From the NCBI GenBank assembly GCA_963792445.1, contig CAWBWO010000009.1, forward strand, positions 62,001 to 126,000: a stretch of DNA of 64,000 nt. The letters are read 5' to 3'. Each line of letters starts with the position of its first letter. The stretch's first letter is position 1. The notes under the pieces were generated by a model. It did not search any database, was not told where the DNA came from, and saw only the letters and a program-made list of their open reading frames with translations. Source of the stretch: Rummeliibacillus sp963792445. Lineage in GTDB: Bacteria > Bacillota > Bacilli > Bacillales_A > Planococcaceae. Of this stretch, positions 46,302 through 57,202 are shown piece by piece. Position numbers and translations under genes: made by a program.

Positions 46302-47479
46302 ATGAATAAAATAAAATCATTTTTATTTATTAGTCTCATAGCTTGTGTGTTGGTATTAACAGCATGTTCAAGTAAAAGTGGTGGCGGTTCGAGTAGGGGA
46401 AAATGTTATCAATATTGGCTACAGTGGACCTTTAACAGGCTCGGCTGCTCATTATGGCGAAAAAACAGTTAATGGATTATCAATGGCTATTAATGAAATT
46501 AATAAATCAGGCCTTGATATAAATGGAACAGATTATAAATTGAAATTAGTGAAGTTAGATGATAAATATTTACCAAATGAAACGGCTGTCTAATGGGCAA
46601 AGACTAGTACAAGAATATAAAACACCAATAATTATTACTCCACATAGCGGTGGGATTTCTGCATTACAAGTATTTAATGTGCAACAAAATTTTATCATTG
46701 GTGGATATTCAAGTGAACCTTCCATTACAGAAGTAGGAAACCCTTTAACTGTCAATAATACCTCCAAATTACAAGGATTATATTGACACATTTGTAGAGT
46801 ATGAAATGAAAAAGTTTGGAAAGAAAATTGCGCTAATTCCACCTGTTACACAATATGGTCAAGATTGGGCAAAGGCAATTACACCTAAATGGAAAGAAAA
46901 AGGTGGAGAAGTTGTATATCAATCTACTGTAGATTTTGAAAAAGATACAGACTTCTATACACTTGTAACAAATGCGCTTAAAAAGAAACCAGATGTACTA
47001 TTCATCGGTGGTCCATCAGAATCGACTGCAAAATTAGCACTTCAAGCAAGAGAAGCAGGATTTAAAGGTGGTTTTATCATCATGGACCAAGCAAAAATGG
47101 ATGAGATGATGAAATTAAAAGGTTCCTATGACTTTTTAGAAGGATCAATCGGTACAATGCCACTATCTTCAGCTGATTATCCTGGTACAGCTGGAATTCA
47201 TCAAAAAATATAAAGAGAAATTTAATGCTGTTCCAAGTTCTGAATCCGGTTACCTTTACACATCGGTTTATGTTTTTGCAGAGGCTATGAAAGCAGCAAA
47301 AAGTGTTGATGATCCAAAAGCAATTTATGAACATCTTCAAGATGGACTAGATCATCTACCAGAAAACAAAAAAGGTTTATGAAATTCCGACGATTGGAAA
47401 GAATGGAGCGTTTGGTGTAAATGTTCGTGTGGGTGCAATTGAAAATGGAAAAATTGTTTCAATCCCAATAGAGAAATGA
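46302..47479 (+). pseudogene. Branched-chain-type substrate-binding lipoprotein (LivJ-like), several frameshifts
   Basis: Extracytoplasmic binding protein anchored through Cys22 (lipobox LTAC) after a clear signal peptide (MNKIKSFLFISLIACVLVL). Periplasmic-binding-fold motifs include INIGYSGPLTGSAAHYGEK, ITPHSGGISALQV, KKIALIPPVTQYGQDWAKAI and VLFIGGPSESTAKLALQARE. At least four breaks (about 46395, 46590, 46760, 47205) are needed for an about 390-residue protein, and a fifth lies near 47380. It completes the importer and probably decides its cargo. Confidence 0.85.
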
Positions 47480-47488
47480 TAATGAAGT

Positions 47489-47526
47489 CTGAAGAAATCA
47501 GGTGCCTTTAACTGATTTCTTCCTTT
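47489..47526 (+). terminator. Rho-independent terminator after livJ
   Basis: GAAGAAATCAG and CTGATTTCTTC pair perfectly. The T tract is interrupted (CCTTT). It probably separates the transporter block from the CoA-transferase genes. Confidence 0.75.
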
Positions 47527-47562
47527 AAATTATTCAGCTTTCTTAAAGGAGGATATAATTAA

Positions 47563-48254
47563 TTGACCAATAGCACAATTCATACAAATGTACAATTCTT
47601 ATCTTTACAACAAGCAATGGAAAAGGGTCCCAGATCAGTCTAAGATTTTAGTAGGAGGATTCGGAGCCACAGGAATACCTGAATATCTCCTTCAAGGTCT
47701 AATTGATCAGGAAGTAGGGGATTTAACGATAATAAGTAATAATATCAAGGATACCTCGAATCTTCATAAATTATTTATGCTAAAGCGAATTCGAAAAGTG
47801 GTTGGAAGTTATTATACAACGAGCAAAGAGGTCGTAAAAGCATATAGAGAAGGCCGCATCGAAGTAGAACTATTACCTCAAGGAACATTTTCAGAAGCAA
47901 TTCGATTAGGTGGAGCTGGCATTCCTGCTTTTTTCACCCCAACAGCAGTCGGCACGGATTTAGCTAAAGGAAAAGAGGTCCGACACATTAATGGAGTTGA
48001 CGCCGTTTTAGAACATTCCATTACAGCAGATATTGCATTAATCAAAGCATACAAAGCAGATAAAGCCTGCTGGAAATCTAATTTATCGAAAGGCAGCTCG
48101 GAATTTTAATCCTTTGATGGCGATGGCCGCAGATTTGACAATTGTGGAGGTGGAAGAAGTAGTTGAAATTGGGGAACTTGATCCAGAGCTGATCGCTACA
48201 CCTTTTATTTTTGTTGATATTATTGTAAACAAAAAAGAGGAGGATGTCATATGA
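47563..48254 (+). pseudogene. 3-oxoacid CoA-transferase family, subunit A, frameshifted
   Basis: About 230 residues of the family I CoA-transferase alpha chain: KILVGGFGATGIPEYLLQGLI, the glycine-rich LPQGTFSEAIRLGGAGIPAFFTPTA and DIALIKAYKADKAGN. Breaks near 47627 (GGG one G too long) and 48072. TTG 47563 follows AAAGGAGG. Its stop overlaps the start of subunit B. It moves CoA between succinyl- or acetyl-CoA and the pathway acid. Confidence 0.86.
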
Positions 48255-48950
48255 GTGATGATTCCTTAAAAAAGTATATTGCTTGGCGTGCTGCAAAAGA
48301 GCTAACATCTGGTGTTGTCAATTTAGGAATCGGAATCCCAACTCTAGTTGCTGACTTTATACCAAAAGGACTTGTAACACTGCATTCTGAAAATGGAATC
48401 CTAGGAGTTGGACCAACGCCAATAGAAGGTGAAGAGGATCTTGATTTGGTAAATGCTGGAAAAGACTATATTACATCTCTTCCATATTCATCTTATTTTG
48501 ATAGTTCTCTTTCCTTTGCCATTATGCGTGGTGGTCATTTGGATGCAACGATTATAGGTGCACTTCAAGTAGCAGAAAATGGAGATATTGCAAGTTGGGC
48601 GATCCCTGGTGAAGATGTACTTGGCGTTGGAGGTGTGATGGATTTAGTAATCGGAGCCAAAAAAGTAATCGTAACAACAAAACATTTAACACAAAATGGC
48701 GAACCAAAAATTCTTCCTTGCTGTACATATCCACTGACTGCCAAAAAACGTGTTGATACGATTGTTACTGAATTGGCTGTTTTTAAATTTGTCGATGGTT
48801 GTTTTAATCTAACCGAAAAGATAGAGGAAATCTCATTCAAAGAGTCAAAAAAACATCACACCAGCATTCTATAAAATAGCACCTAATGTTCAAACCGTGA
48901 GTCGTACGCAAATAGTAAAAGATATCCTATATAGTTCAGTGAAATCATGA
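48251..48950 (+). pseudogene. 3-oxoacid CoA-transferase family, subunit B, frameshifted near the end
   Basis: Beta chain of about 232 residues. VNLGIGIPTLVADFIP and LHSENGILGVGP carry the active-site Glu (SENG). Later motifs are FAIMRGGHLDATIIGALQV and CTYPLTAKKRVDTIVTELAVF. A break at about 48855 shifts the final 30 residues (PAFYKIAPNVQ..VKDILYSS). ATG 48251 overlaps the subunit A stop. Confidence 0.88.
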
Positions 48951-48963
48951 AAGGGGCTAGATG

Positions 48964-49737
48964 ATGGAATTCCAAGAATTATTTGATTTAAATGGACAGA
49001 TTGCGGTCATTACTGGTGGAGGAAGAGGCTTGGGACAACAAATTGCAGAGGTATATGCAGAACGTGGTTGCAATCTTGCTCTGTGTTCAAGAAACAAAGG
49101 GAATTGTGATGAGGTTGCGGATATCCTAATTCAAAAATATGGCATAGAAGCAAAGGGGTATGAGCTTGATGTAACAAATGAAGATCAAGTGAACGAAGTG
49201 GTTACGCAAATTATAGAAGACTTCGGCAAAATCGATATTCTAGTTAATAATAGTGGCACAACTTGGGGAGCAAAAGTGGAGGAAATGCCTCTAGAAGCTT
49301 GGGGAAAAGTAATGAATGTGAATGTTACGGGTACTTTTTTAGTCAGTAAATCTGTTGGAAATCATATGATCAACCAAAAATATGGCAAAATCATCAATAT
49401 CGCATCTGCAGGGGGCCTTACAGTTCGACCACCAGAAATCACCAATACCATCGGATATACGACGAGTAAAGCTGCAGTCGTTCATTTTACAAAAGACTTA
49501 GCCATTAAATGGGCACAGCATGGGATCTATGTAAATGCCATTGCTCCAGGAATGTTCCGGACAAAGATGACAAAAGAAACATTAAATCAAAAAGAAGAAA
49601 AAATCCTAGAAACAATTCCTCTCAAGAAAATAGGCGATGAAAATATGCTAAAAGGTGCAGCTATCTATCTAGCTACGAAAGCAAGTGATTTTGTCACAGG
49701 GACTGTCTTGAGTGTAGATGGTGGAAGTACATTATAA
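48964..49737 (+). CDS. SDR oxidoreductase (paralogue of the SDR at 37815)
   Basis: 258 residues, NAD(P)-binding TGGGRGLGQQIAEVYAERG, NNSGTTWGAK, NIASAGGLTVRPPE and YTTSKAAVVHF with the catalytic Tyr/Lys, then APGMFRTKMT. It shares with the SDR at 37815 both the opening (LFDLNG) and the NSG(A/T)xWGA motif, so both probably act on related hydroxyacyl-CoAs. AAAGGGG lies seven bases before ATG 48964. Confidence 0.9.
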   Translation: MEFQELFDLNGQIAVITGGGRGLGQQIAEVYAERGCNLALCSRNKGNCDEVADILIQKYGIEAKGYELDVTNEDQVNEVVTQIIEDFGKIDILVNNSGTTWGAKVEEMPLEAWGKVMNVNVTGTFLVSKSVGNHMINQKYGKIINIASAGGLTVRPPEITNTIGYTTSKAAVVHFTKDLAIKWAQHGIYVNAIAPGMFRTKMTKETLNQKEEKILETIPLKKIGDENMLKGAAIYLATKASDFVTGTVLSVDGGSTL

Positions 49738-49863
49738 AAGAAATCCAAAACTCCCTCGAATGAAGGTACTTTTTCTTAAAATCAACATTCATCTCCTAAA
49801 TGACAAAATTATCAGAATATTGTAAAATAAATGTAATTCCATTTTACAAAAGGGGTGTAGGGG

Positions 49864-51441
49864 ATGAATGTACCATTAGTATTAACAGATTTTCTTGATA
49901 GAGCAGTAGAATTATATGGAGACAAAAAAGCGATACTAGATGAAAAAAGGGCATTTACATACCGCGAAATAAACGGACGTGTAAATCAGTTATCCCGTGG
50001 ATTACAATCTTTTGGAGTGAAAAAAGAGGACAAGGTTGCATACTTAGCTTCAAATACAATTGAAATGTATGAAGGCTTTTATGGAATTTATCAATTAGGT
50101 GCAATAATGGTTCCTTTAAATATCCGATTAAAACCCGAAGACTACTTATTTATCTTAAATCATAGTGAGTCTAAAATTTTACTAGTAGATCAAGATTTAT
50201 ACCATTTAATCGTCCCAATTAAAGAGAAATTGGAAACAGTGCAGCAAATCATTGTCCATTATAAAGACGAAGAAACACAAGAACTTGGCTATGATGAATG
50301 GTTAGCTCAATTTGATAACAGTGAATTTAAACGTACAGAATTAGATGAGGATGATGTAGCGAGTCTTATTTACACAAGTGGAACAACGGGTGACCCAAAA
50401 GGTGTTATGTTAACGCACAGAAATAACTATTTACATGCCCTTACAACAATGCACCATCTACGCGTAACGGATGAGGATGTTCTTTTACACGTTCTACCAA
50501 TGTTCCATGTGAATGGCTGGGGTTCACCGTATTACTACACTGCAAATGGTTCAACACAAGTCTTCCTAAGAAAAGCTACACCTCAAGCGATATTCGGTGA
50601 GATCAAAAGACATAACGTAACTGTTGTTCATATGGCACCAACCGTATTGAATTCACTTATTCAATATTACGATGAACAAAAACCAGCATTATCAGATGAA
50701 CTGCGCGTTGTTATCGCAGGTTCAGCACCACCAGTAGCATTCGTTGAAAAAGTAGAAAAAGAAATTGGTTGGGAATTTGTCCAAGTATATGGAATGACAG
50801 AATCTACTCCATTAAGTACAATTTCACGCATTCTTCCTCAATATCAAGATTTACCTGATGATGAGAAATACCAACTGAAAGCAAAAGCAGGAACACCAAT
50901 GATTGGTACAAAAGTAAAAGTCGTAGATGAATTGGGCGACGAAGTACCTCATGATGGCGTAACCGTTGGGGAAGTAATCGTTCAGAGGAAATGGCGTGAT
51001 GAAAGGGTATTGGAAAAACGAACAAGCAACCTTAGAATACAATCAAAGATGGCTGGTTACATACAGGAGATGTCGGCCATATCGATGAAAAAGGGTATGT
51101 AGCAGATCACAGACCGTAAAAAGGATATCATTATTAGTGGAGGAGAAAATATTTCTTCGATTGAAGTAGAAGGCGTACTTTATGATCACCCAGATATCCT
51201 AGAAGCAGCTGTTATTGCCGTACCACACGAAAAATGGGGAGAAACACCTCACGCATATGTAGTACTACGCGAAAATGCAACATTAACAGAACAAGAGATC
51301 ATTGATTTCTCCCGTTCAAAACTAGCACATTTTAAAGCCATTACAGGTGTTACATTTATCGACGAATTACCAAAAACCGCTTCAGGCAAAATCCAAAAAG
51401 TTCATTTGAGAAAGAGTTATGTAGAGAGTACTGGAATTTGA
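49864..51441 (+). pseudogene. Fatty-acyl-CoA synthetase (second ligase), frameshifted near the C-terminus
   Basis: ANL-superfamily ligase of about 525 residues: LIYTSGTTGDPKGVMLTH (P-loop), HVLPMFHVNGWGSPYYYT, VQVYGMTESTPLSTI, and in shifted frames GVMKGYWKN, GDVGHIDEKGYV, KDIIISGGENISSIEVEGVL and LPKTASGKIQKVHLR. Breaks near 50985 and 51105. It is closer to short- and medium-chain synthetases than the ligase at 32036. A terminator follows, ending the locus. Confidence 0.87.
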
Positions 51442-51455
51442 TAGTGCCACATTAA

Positions 51456-51488
51456 GGATCAACGAGTTATTTCGTTGGTCTTTTAATT
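51456..51488 (+). terminator. Rho-independent terminator of the acyl-CoA locus
   Basis: GATCAACGA and TTTCGTTGGTC pair around a short loop, followed by TTTTAATTTT. Confidence 0.75.
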
Positions 51489-51504
51489 TTATATTTAATT
51501 ACGG

Positions 51505-51690
51505 GTGTGATTCTAATTTGAAACTGAGTGGTTCTAATCGAAGGTCGAGTGGTTCTAATCAAGGTCGAGTGATCAAATTAAAGACTGAGTGGTTCAAATC
51601 AAAGGTCGAGTAGTGCTAATAAAGATCTGAGTGAATCAAATCAAAGACTGAGTAGTGCTAATTAAGGTCTTGAGTGAACCTAAAGAGTCT
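51505..51690. repeat. 20-22-nt intergenic tandem repeat, about nine units
   Basis: Units of the form GAGTGGTTCTAATCAAAGGTC start at 51526, 51547, 51567, 51587, 51608, 51629, 51650 and 51672, with a partial one before. Alternate units are more alike (GAGTAGTGCTAAT at 51608 and 51650, GAGTGAATC/GAGTGAACC at 51629 and 51672), suggesting growth by doubling. The spacing is 20-22 bases without unique spacers, so it is not CRISPR. It fills the gap between the ligase terminator and the FAD oxidase promoter. Confidence 0.8.
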
Positions 51691-51833
51691 ATGTTCTCTT
51701 CTAAACAAACACTGAATAAAATAAATATCAGTTCTCTTTAAACAACAATAAAATTGTATAATAGACAATATACGTTTTACTGATTAATACAATATTGTAA
51801 GTAAAAATACATCAATCTTTGAAGGAGATAAAT

Positions 51834-53298
51834 TTGAAAAGAATCATTCGAAATCCATGGTTTTTATTTTTCCTTGTTGTCATCTTAGCTATTATAGTGA
51901 CCTTCAATATTCCTATTGAAAAAAGAAAATATGGACTCACTCAATCTGGACTGACCACTGATTATACAGGGCTTACTACCAGAGCATGTGGATAAAGTGG
52001 TAAAAGCCACCAACCGGTATGATATGCAGAAAATTGTGAAACAAGCAAATGCGGAAGGAAAAGCATATATCGATTGCAGGACTTCAACACTCTCAAGGTG
52101 GACATACATATTATAAAGATGGCATTGTCATTGATATGCGGACATTCAACAAAATTTTAGAGGTAAATGACAAAGCAAAAACTGTTCGAGTGGAAGCAGG
52201 TGCTACTTGGGAGGATGTGCAAGAAGCGATTCAACCCTATGGATTAGCACTTAAAGTGACTCAATCCCAATCCATCTTCACGATTGGGGGTTCTCTTTCA
52301 GTTAATGGACATGGGAGAGATATTCGCTTTGGACCAATGTCAAGCACGGTTAAGGAACTAACATTATTGGCACCACAAGGCGAAATTAAAACAATTACGA
52401 ATAAAGATGCCGAATCATATAATGCAATATGTATTAGGGGGATATGGGCTTATTTGGCGTGATTTTGGATGTAACACTTGAATTAACAGATAATGAGCTC
52501 TATACCATTCATACGAAAAGTTTAAAAACTAGCGAATATGAATCGTATTTTACGAAAGTACTAAACAATCCTGATATTGCGATGAATTACGCAAGAGTAA
52601 GTGTTGCACCAAGTTCCTTTTTAGATGATATGGTTGTGATTGATTACTATAAAACAGGTAACACAGACCATGTGACGAAGTTGAAAGGTGAAGATTTCGT
52701 CCATTTAACTAAATATTCACTAGATATAGGAAGACAAGGTGGCTTTTTAGAGGATATATTTTGGAAAACACAAAATTTCTATTTAAATCAGCTTGACGGT
52801 ACCAAAATTACTCGAAATAATGTCATGCGTTCTGAATCTACTTTTATGGAATTTAATAATCCAGAAAAAGTAGAAGTATTGCAGGAATTTTTTGTTCCGA
52901 TAAATGAATTCAATGAATATATGGAAGATTTAAAGAAACTACTTCCTGCAAATGATGCAAATGAAGATTTTAAAGTTCATAATATTACAATTCGCTATGC
53001 AGCAAAAGACAATACGACAAAACTAAATTATGCAAAAGAAGATATGTTAGGTTTAGTCATTCTTATACAGCATGGGCTTCAAGAAAAAGATATTGAACAT
53101 GCAAAAGTTTTGATACAAAAATGGACCGATCTCACAATCAAGCATGGTGGGAGGTATTATCTACCTTATTATCCTTATCAAACAAAGACACAGTTTAAAG
53201 AATCCTATCCAAATTGGAAACAATTTAAAGAAGAAAAACGAAAGCAAGATCCAAATGAAGTGTTCGTTAACAATTTTTATCAAAATTATTTGAAGTAA
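51834..53298 (+). pseudogene. Membrane-anchored FAD-binding oxidoreductase (VAO family), frameshifted
   Basis: About 487 residues. An N-terminal membrane anchor (NPWFLFFLVVILAIIVTFNI) is followed by an FAD_binding_4 domain: ISIAGLQHSQGGHTYYKDGIVIDM, VRVEAGATWEDVQEAIQPYG, FTIGGSLSVNGHGRD and GGYGLFGVILDVTLEL. The substrate domain ends GRYYLPYYPYQTKTQFKESYP, recalling sugar-lactone or polyol oxidases. Breaks near 51970, 52065 and 52430. TTG 51834 follows GAAGGAGAT. Substrate unknown. The small membrane protein downstream is probably cotranscribed. Confidence 0.8.
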
Positions 53299-53309
53299 AG
53301 AGGACATAA

Positions 53310-53823
53310 ATGATTCGTAATAGCAACCGAATAATCCCATTAATTATTACAGTTGGTCAAGTTGCCGTTTTCCCATACTATATCATTTGGTTAAAAGAAG
53401 TAACTCTTACATTTACATTATTTGCATGGCTTTTTGCCGTCCATTCTTTTTCAGCTGCATGGGGGTACCGTGTATTTCAACTGAAAAAGAACAAGGGAAA
53501 ATCCAACATATCACTTATTTATTTGGGAATGGGATGCATCTACCTTTTCGTGGGCCTATTTCATTTAGAGTATGAAATTCTTACCTTACGTAGCACTACT
53601 TTTACAAGTTCTTCTTGGATTTCTTCAGGGTTATTTTCGAGCATGGCATGTTGAACAAGATACCTATCATCTCCACGCAGTGAATCATTACATTATTGTT
53701 GGATTGATTATGATCTCACTAACATTTGTGAAAATCATTTCGCCAGTTGTAATTATTTCATTATTTGGTTGGTTACTGTGCGGATGTAGTTTGTGGATGT
53801 TGATTAAAAATGTGCGAAAGTGA
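53310..53823 (+). pseudogene. Small integral membrane protein, function unknown, frameshifted
   Basis: About 170 residues with five or six hydrophobic segments (IIPLIITVGQVAVFPYYIIWL, TFTLFAWLFAVHSFSAAWGY, YLGMGCIYLFVGLF, then in the other frame YVALLLQVLLGFLQGYF, HYIIVGLIMISLTFVKI and VVIISLFGWLLCGCSLWML). The break lies near 53573. I do not recognise the family. It follows the FAD oxidase by 11 bases, so it may form a membrane partner of it. Confidence 0.6.
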
Positions 53824-53890
53824 AATAGAATATTATATATTAATCTTAACTAATCTGGAAGAAATGCTATAGTTTATTTAAAAAAATTTT

Positions 53891-53920
53891 TTGTTCTTCC
53901 ATAGAACTTTGTGGTATAAC
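53891..53920 (+). promoter_or_regulatory. Probable sigma-A promoter of ade
   Basis: TTGTTC (53891-53896) and TATAAC (53915-53920) are separated by 18 bases and lie 38 bases ahead of the adenine deaminase start. Confidence 0.5.
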
Positions 53921-53957
53921 TGTAGAAAACCTGGACAAAGGAAAAGAGGAACGCCAT

Positions 53958-55727
53958 ATGAATGGAGAGTTATTAAGAAAACAAGAGAGCATCTTAAGTT
54001 CCCAAAATAATAGCAAAGCAGATTTTATATTACGCAATGCTCAAATTGCGGACGTATTTAATCTAGAATGGCGAAAAGCAGATGTTGTTATAAAAAATGG
54101 ACTGATTGTGGCTATTGATACAGAAGGGAAATATGAAGCTAAATCAGAAGAAGATGCAAATGGAAAATATGTCATTCCAGGTCTCATCGATGGGCATATT
54201 CATATTGAATCTTCTATGTTGCGACCATCTGAATTTAGTAAGATTCTATTACCCCATGGGATTACAACAGTCATTACCGATCCACATGAAATTGCCAATG
54301 TGGCAGGTGCAAAAGGCATTCAATATATGTTGGATGATGCAGAAAATGCTGAGATGGATATACATGTAATGCTCCCATCAAGTGTGCCCGCTACATCTTT
54401 TGAGAATGCGGGGGCTACGTTAAAAGCAAAAGACTTAGCGCCATTTTTAAGTCATTCAAACGTATTAGGCTTAGCCGAAGTGATGGACTTTCCTTCTGTT
54501 CTAAATGGTAATGAAGATATGATGCAAAAAATTGCTCAAACGGAAGCTAAAAACCTTGTAATAGATGGTCATGGCGCTGGGCTAAAAGAGAAACAAATTC
54601 GTGGATATCGAGTTGCTGGAATTCAAACTGATCATGAATGTGTGACAGCGGATGAAGCAAGAACCCGTATTCAACAAGGGATGTACGTGCTCATTCGGGA
54701 AGGTTCAGCTGCAAAAAATCTTCGTGCTGTCTTATCTGCAGTAACCCCTACAAATGCTAGACGTTTTATGTTTTGCACAGATGACAAACATTTAGATGAA
54801 CTGATTGAAGAGGGAAGTATCAATCATGCGATTGCCTTAGCGATAGAAGAGGGAATGGAACCGCTTCAAGCGATTCAACTCGCTACTCTTAATGCTGCAG
54901 AATGTTATCGGTTGAAGAAGAAAGGGGCAGTTGCTGAAGGTTATATTGCTGATTTGATTTTACTAGATAATATAACCACTTGTAAGCCACAATCTGTTTG
55001 GAAAGATGGAAAGAAAGTAGTGGAGAACGGAAAATTGTTACGACTAGAAACAAAATCCGAACCCGCCCCTTCTTCCATTTTGCAGTCTGTCCATATTCCA
55101 AATTTAACGGCACATGATTTAGAAATTCCTTTTATAAATGGAAATCAAGCAAACATCATTGAAATCGAACCCAATCAACTGATCACACATAAAAAAATTG
55201 CGACAGTCCATGTTGAAAAAAATGCATTTGTCCCTTCTATAGAAAAAGATTATTTAAAATTAGCAGTGATTGAACGTCATCATGATTTGGGGAATATTGG
55301 GCTTGGCATTGTAAGTGGTTTCGGACTGCAAAAAGGAGCTGTGGCCACAACAGTAGCGCATGATTCACATAATGCCCTTGTTTGCGGTACAAATGATGAG
55401 GATATGCTACTAGCAATCGAAGCATTACAAAAAATGCAAGGTGGATATGTTGTAGTAGCTGATGGGGACGTGTTAAGTGCTTTACCTCTTCCAATTGGCG
55501 GACTCATGACAAATTTAAATTCGGATGATGCAGAAAAGCAATTGCATGAATTACACAAGGCCCTCATCCAGCTGAATCCTAATTTAAACTTTCACCTTTT
55601 CTTAACATTATCATTTATTGCATTACCAGTGATTCCAAGTATTAAACTAACAGATACTGGCTTATTTGATGTGCAAAATTTTAAACATATTCCTATTGAA
55701 GTGGATAAGAGTGAACTCACTTTATGA
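53958..55727 (+). CDS. ade: Adenine deaminase
   Basis: Deaminates adenine to hypoxanthine in purine salvage. 589 residues, normal length. Amidohydrolase-type metal site: IPGLIDGHIHIESSML (the HxH pair), ITDPHEIANVAG, VIDGHGAGL and FCTDDKHLDEL, with the carboxylated/bridging Glu in NVLGLAEVMDFP. The C-terminal domain has HHDLGNIGLGIVSGFGLQKGA and ATTVAHDSHNALVCG. ATG 53958 follows AAAGAGGA. Notably intact between two heavily frameshifted stretches. Monocistronic with a terminator pair downstream. Confidence 0.93.
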   Translation: MNGELLRKQESILSSQNNSKADFILRNAQIADVFNLEWRKADVVIKNGLIVAIDTEGKYEAKSEEDANGKYVIPGLIDGHIHIESSMLRPSEFSKILLPHGITTVITDPHEIANVAGAKGIQYMLDDAENAEMDIHVMLPSSVPATSFENAGATLKAKDLAPFLSHSNVLGLAEVMDFPSVLNGNEDMMQKIAQTEAKNLVIDGHGAGLKEKQIRGYRVAGIQTDHECVTADEARTRIQQGMYVLIREGSAAKNLRAVLSAVTPTNARRFMFCTDDKHLDELIEEGSINHAIALAIEEGMEPLQAIQLATLNAAECYRLKKKGAVAEGYIADLILLDNITTCKPQSVWKDGKKVVENGKLLRLETKSEPAPSSILQSVHIPNLTAHDLEIPFINGNQANIIEIEPNQLITHKKIATVHVEKNAFVPSIEKDYLKLAVIERHHDLGNIGLGIVSGFGLQKGAVATTVAHDSHNALVCGTNDEDMLLAIEALQKMQGGYVVVADGDVLSALPLPIGGLMTNLNSDDAEKQLHELHKALIQLNPNLNFHLFLTLSFIALPVIPSIKLTDTGLFDVQNFKHIPIEVDKSELTL

Positions 55728-55742
55728 ACAAATAACACCATT

Positions 55743-55790
55743 TCCTTGAGAGGAAGGGGGCGGGGGATCAAGTCCCTCACTGGTCATCAA
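55743..55790 (+). other. tRNA 3'-half-like fragment
   Basis: GGGGGATCAAGTCCCTC followed by ACTGGTCA and TCA looks like a T-arm plus acceptor strand with a degraded CCA end. The T loop would be ATCAAGT instead of TTCAAGT. No D-arm or anticodon arm precedes it, so it is not a gene. It could be a relic left by an element that integrated at a tRNA, or chance. Confidence 0.25.
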
Positions 55791-55802
55791 AACAAAACAC
55801 TG

Positions 55803-55880
55803 TAAAAACCTTGTTGTATCAAGGTGTTTGTGAAGCAGTTAGACCATTTGTAGGTAGCAGCTACAGATGGTCTTTTTAAA
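55803..55880 (+). terminator. Two hairpins downstream of ade
   Basis: A small AACCTTG/CAAGGTG hairpin (about 55807-55831) is followed by a stronger one, AGACCATTTGTAG with CTACAGATGGTCT (55846-55875), which ends in five Ts. The second is the likely terminator. Confidence 0.75.
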
Positions 55881-56003
55881 CGAAATAACCCTTTTGGTCA
55901 TGCTTGGGGCGAGGCAGAAAAGGTCATTCTTTTTTGCTATACTGGTAAGGATTGAAAGAATGAAAGTGTTATATTTTCAATACAAATAAGGAGTTAATAT
56001 CCT

Positions 56004-56786
56004 ATGGCGATAGCAAGTTATTCCAAATTTAATCAATATAAGAATCTCAATTCAGTCATTACCGCTCCTCTCTAACAGAGGAATCTATACTAAGTGAACA
56101 ATTTTTATTAGAAACAGATGCAAAGAAGAAGCTTAGAACTTATATTACGCACCTTTTGAATATGTTAATGAACGTGCTAAGGTAGTGATTGTTGGAATCA
56201 CTCCAGGTTTACATCAAATGAAACAAGTCCTTTTCGACCGTATTAAATGCAAAGAACCTAAGTAGATAACGATGAAGATGTTCTTCATCAAGTAAAAAAT
56301 AACTCTAGCTTTGAAGGACCAATGAGAAAAAATTTGGTTCAAATGTTAGACGATCTTGGTTTAAACGAATACTTAAGATTATCTTCTACTATTGAGCTTT
56401 TCAATGAAGCTAGTCACCTTAGTACATACAACCTCGGTTATCCCTACCCTGTATTTTACAATGGGAAAAACTATCAGTGGCTCAACACCAAACATATTAA
56501 AGACCGAAATCTTAAAAAAATATGTTACAGAATGCTTTGCTACAGAAATGAGCAATTTAGACAACCCACTTATTATTCCTTTAGGTGTTAACGTTTCTAA
56601 TGTATTAAACTATTTAGCAGACAACCAACTTCTTGATTCAAATTGTCTTCTTTTAGGTTTCCCTCATCCTTCTGGAGGAAATGGTCATCAGACTCAAGCA
56701 ATTTGCGGAAAATAAAGATCCGAATGCAAGAAATGCTCCGGGTCTCATTTTCAAAACGAGGCTTTTTCTAAACTTTATTGATTTAA
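56004..56786 (+). pseudogene. Uracil-DNA-glycosylase-superfamily-like protein, many frameshifts
   Basis: Read across frames the region gives about 260 residues: ATG 56004 after AAGGAG, then EEFxLETDAKKKLRTY-type start, FEYVNERAKVVIVGITPGLHQM (motif 1 of the UDG fold), MRKNLVQMLDDLGLNEYL, NPLIIPLGVNVSNVLNYL and LLLGFPHPSGGNGHR (the late DNA-binding loop pattern). At least five breaks (about 56075, 56262, 56415, 56470, 56695) separate these. It is either heavily decayed or very badly read. The exact glycosylase family is not certain. Confidence 0.55.
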
Positions 56787-56944
56787 AATTAAAAATCCTT
56801 CCTTTAAATCCAGAAGCAAATGAAGTTGTTGATGATGATATTCTTGTTCAAACAATATTTATTAAAGATATAAATCAGTTTGCTTTTGTAATGAAGAATA
56901 CGGCAAGAGTATTGGAAACCATCGACCAGCAAGATCCACTGTGA
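56787..56944 (+). other. Unassigned coding-like tail
   Basis: About 52 codons open to the stop at 56944 (LKLKILPLNPEANEVVDDDI, FIKDINQFAFVMKNTARVLE). No start codon with a ribosome binding site is visible. It may be the true C-terminus of the preceding broken gene or a fragment of another. Confidence 0.3.
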
Positions 56945-57023
56945 TGCAAGTCACTTGCTAAAAGATGCTTATAGAAATTGAAGTTATTGCCTCAAAATAA
57001 AGTCATTAAAAAAACTGCGTATA

Positions 57024-57063
57024 AAAAGCCGTAAAATGAAAAACATTTTTACGGCTTTTTGCA
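57024..57063 (+). terminator. Rho-independent terminator
   Basis: AAAAAGCCGTAAAATG and CATTTTTACGGCTTTTT form a long stem with a T run. Confidence 0.85.
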
Positions 57064-57202
57064 TGATAACATACAATCCAACTACTTGATATTTTCCATT
57101 ACTCAAAGCCTTGAATTCAAAAAATTTACATTTCGCACAAAACATGTTCGGCCCATTCTATACATAAAATATTGATATGTTCAGTAGTAAGAGGGGGCCT
57201 AT

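Noticed and set aside
51505..51690. CRISPR array
   Set aside because: Repeats of 20-22 bases abut with no unique spacers, units are degenerate, and no cas gene is present.
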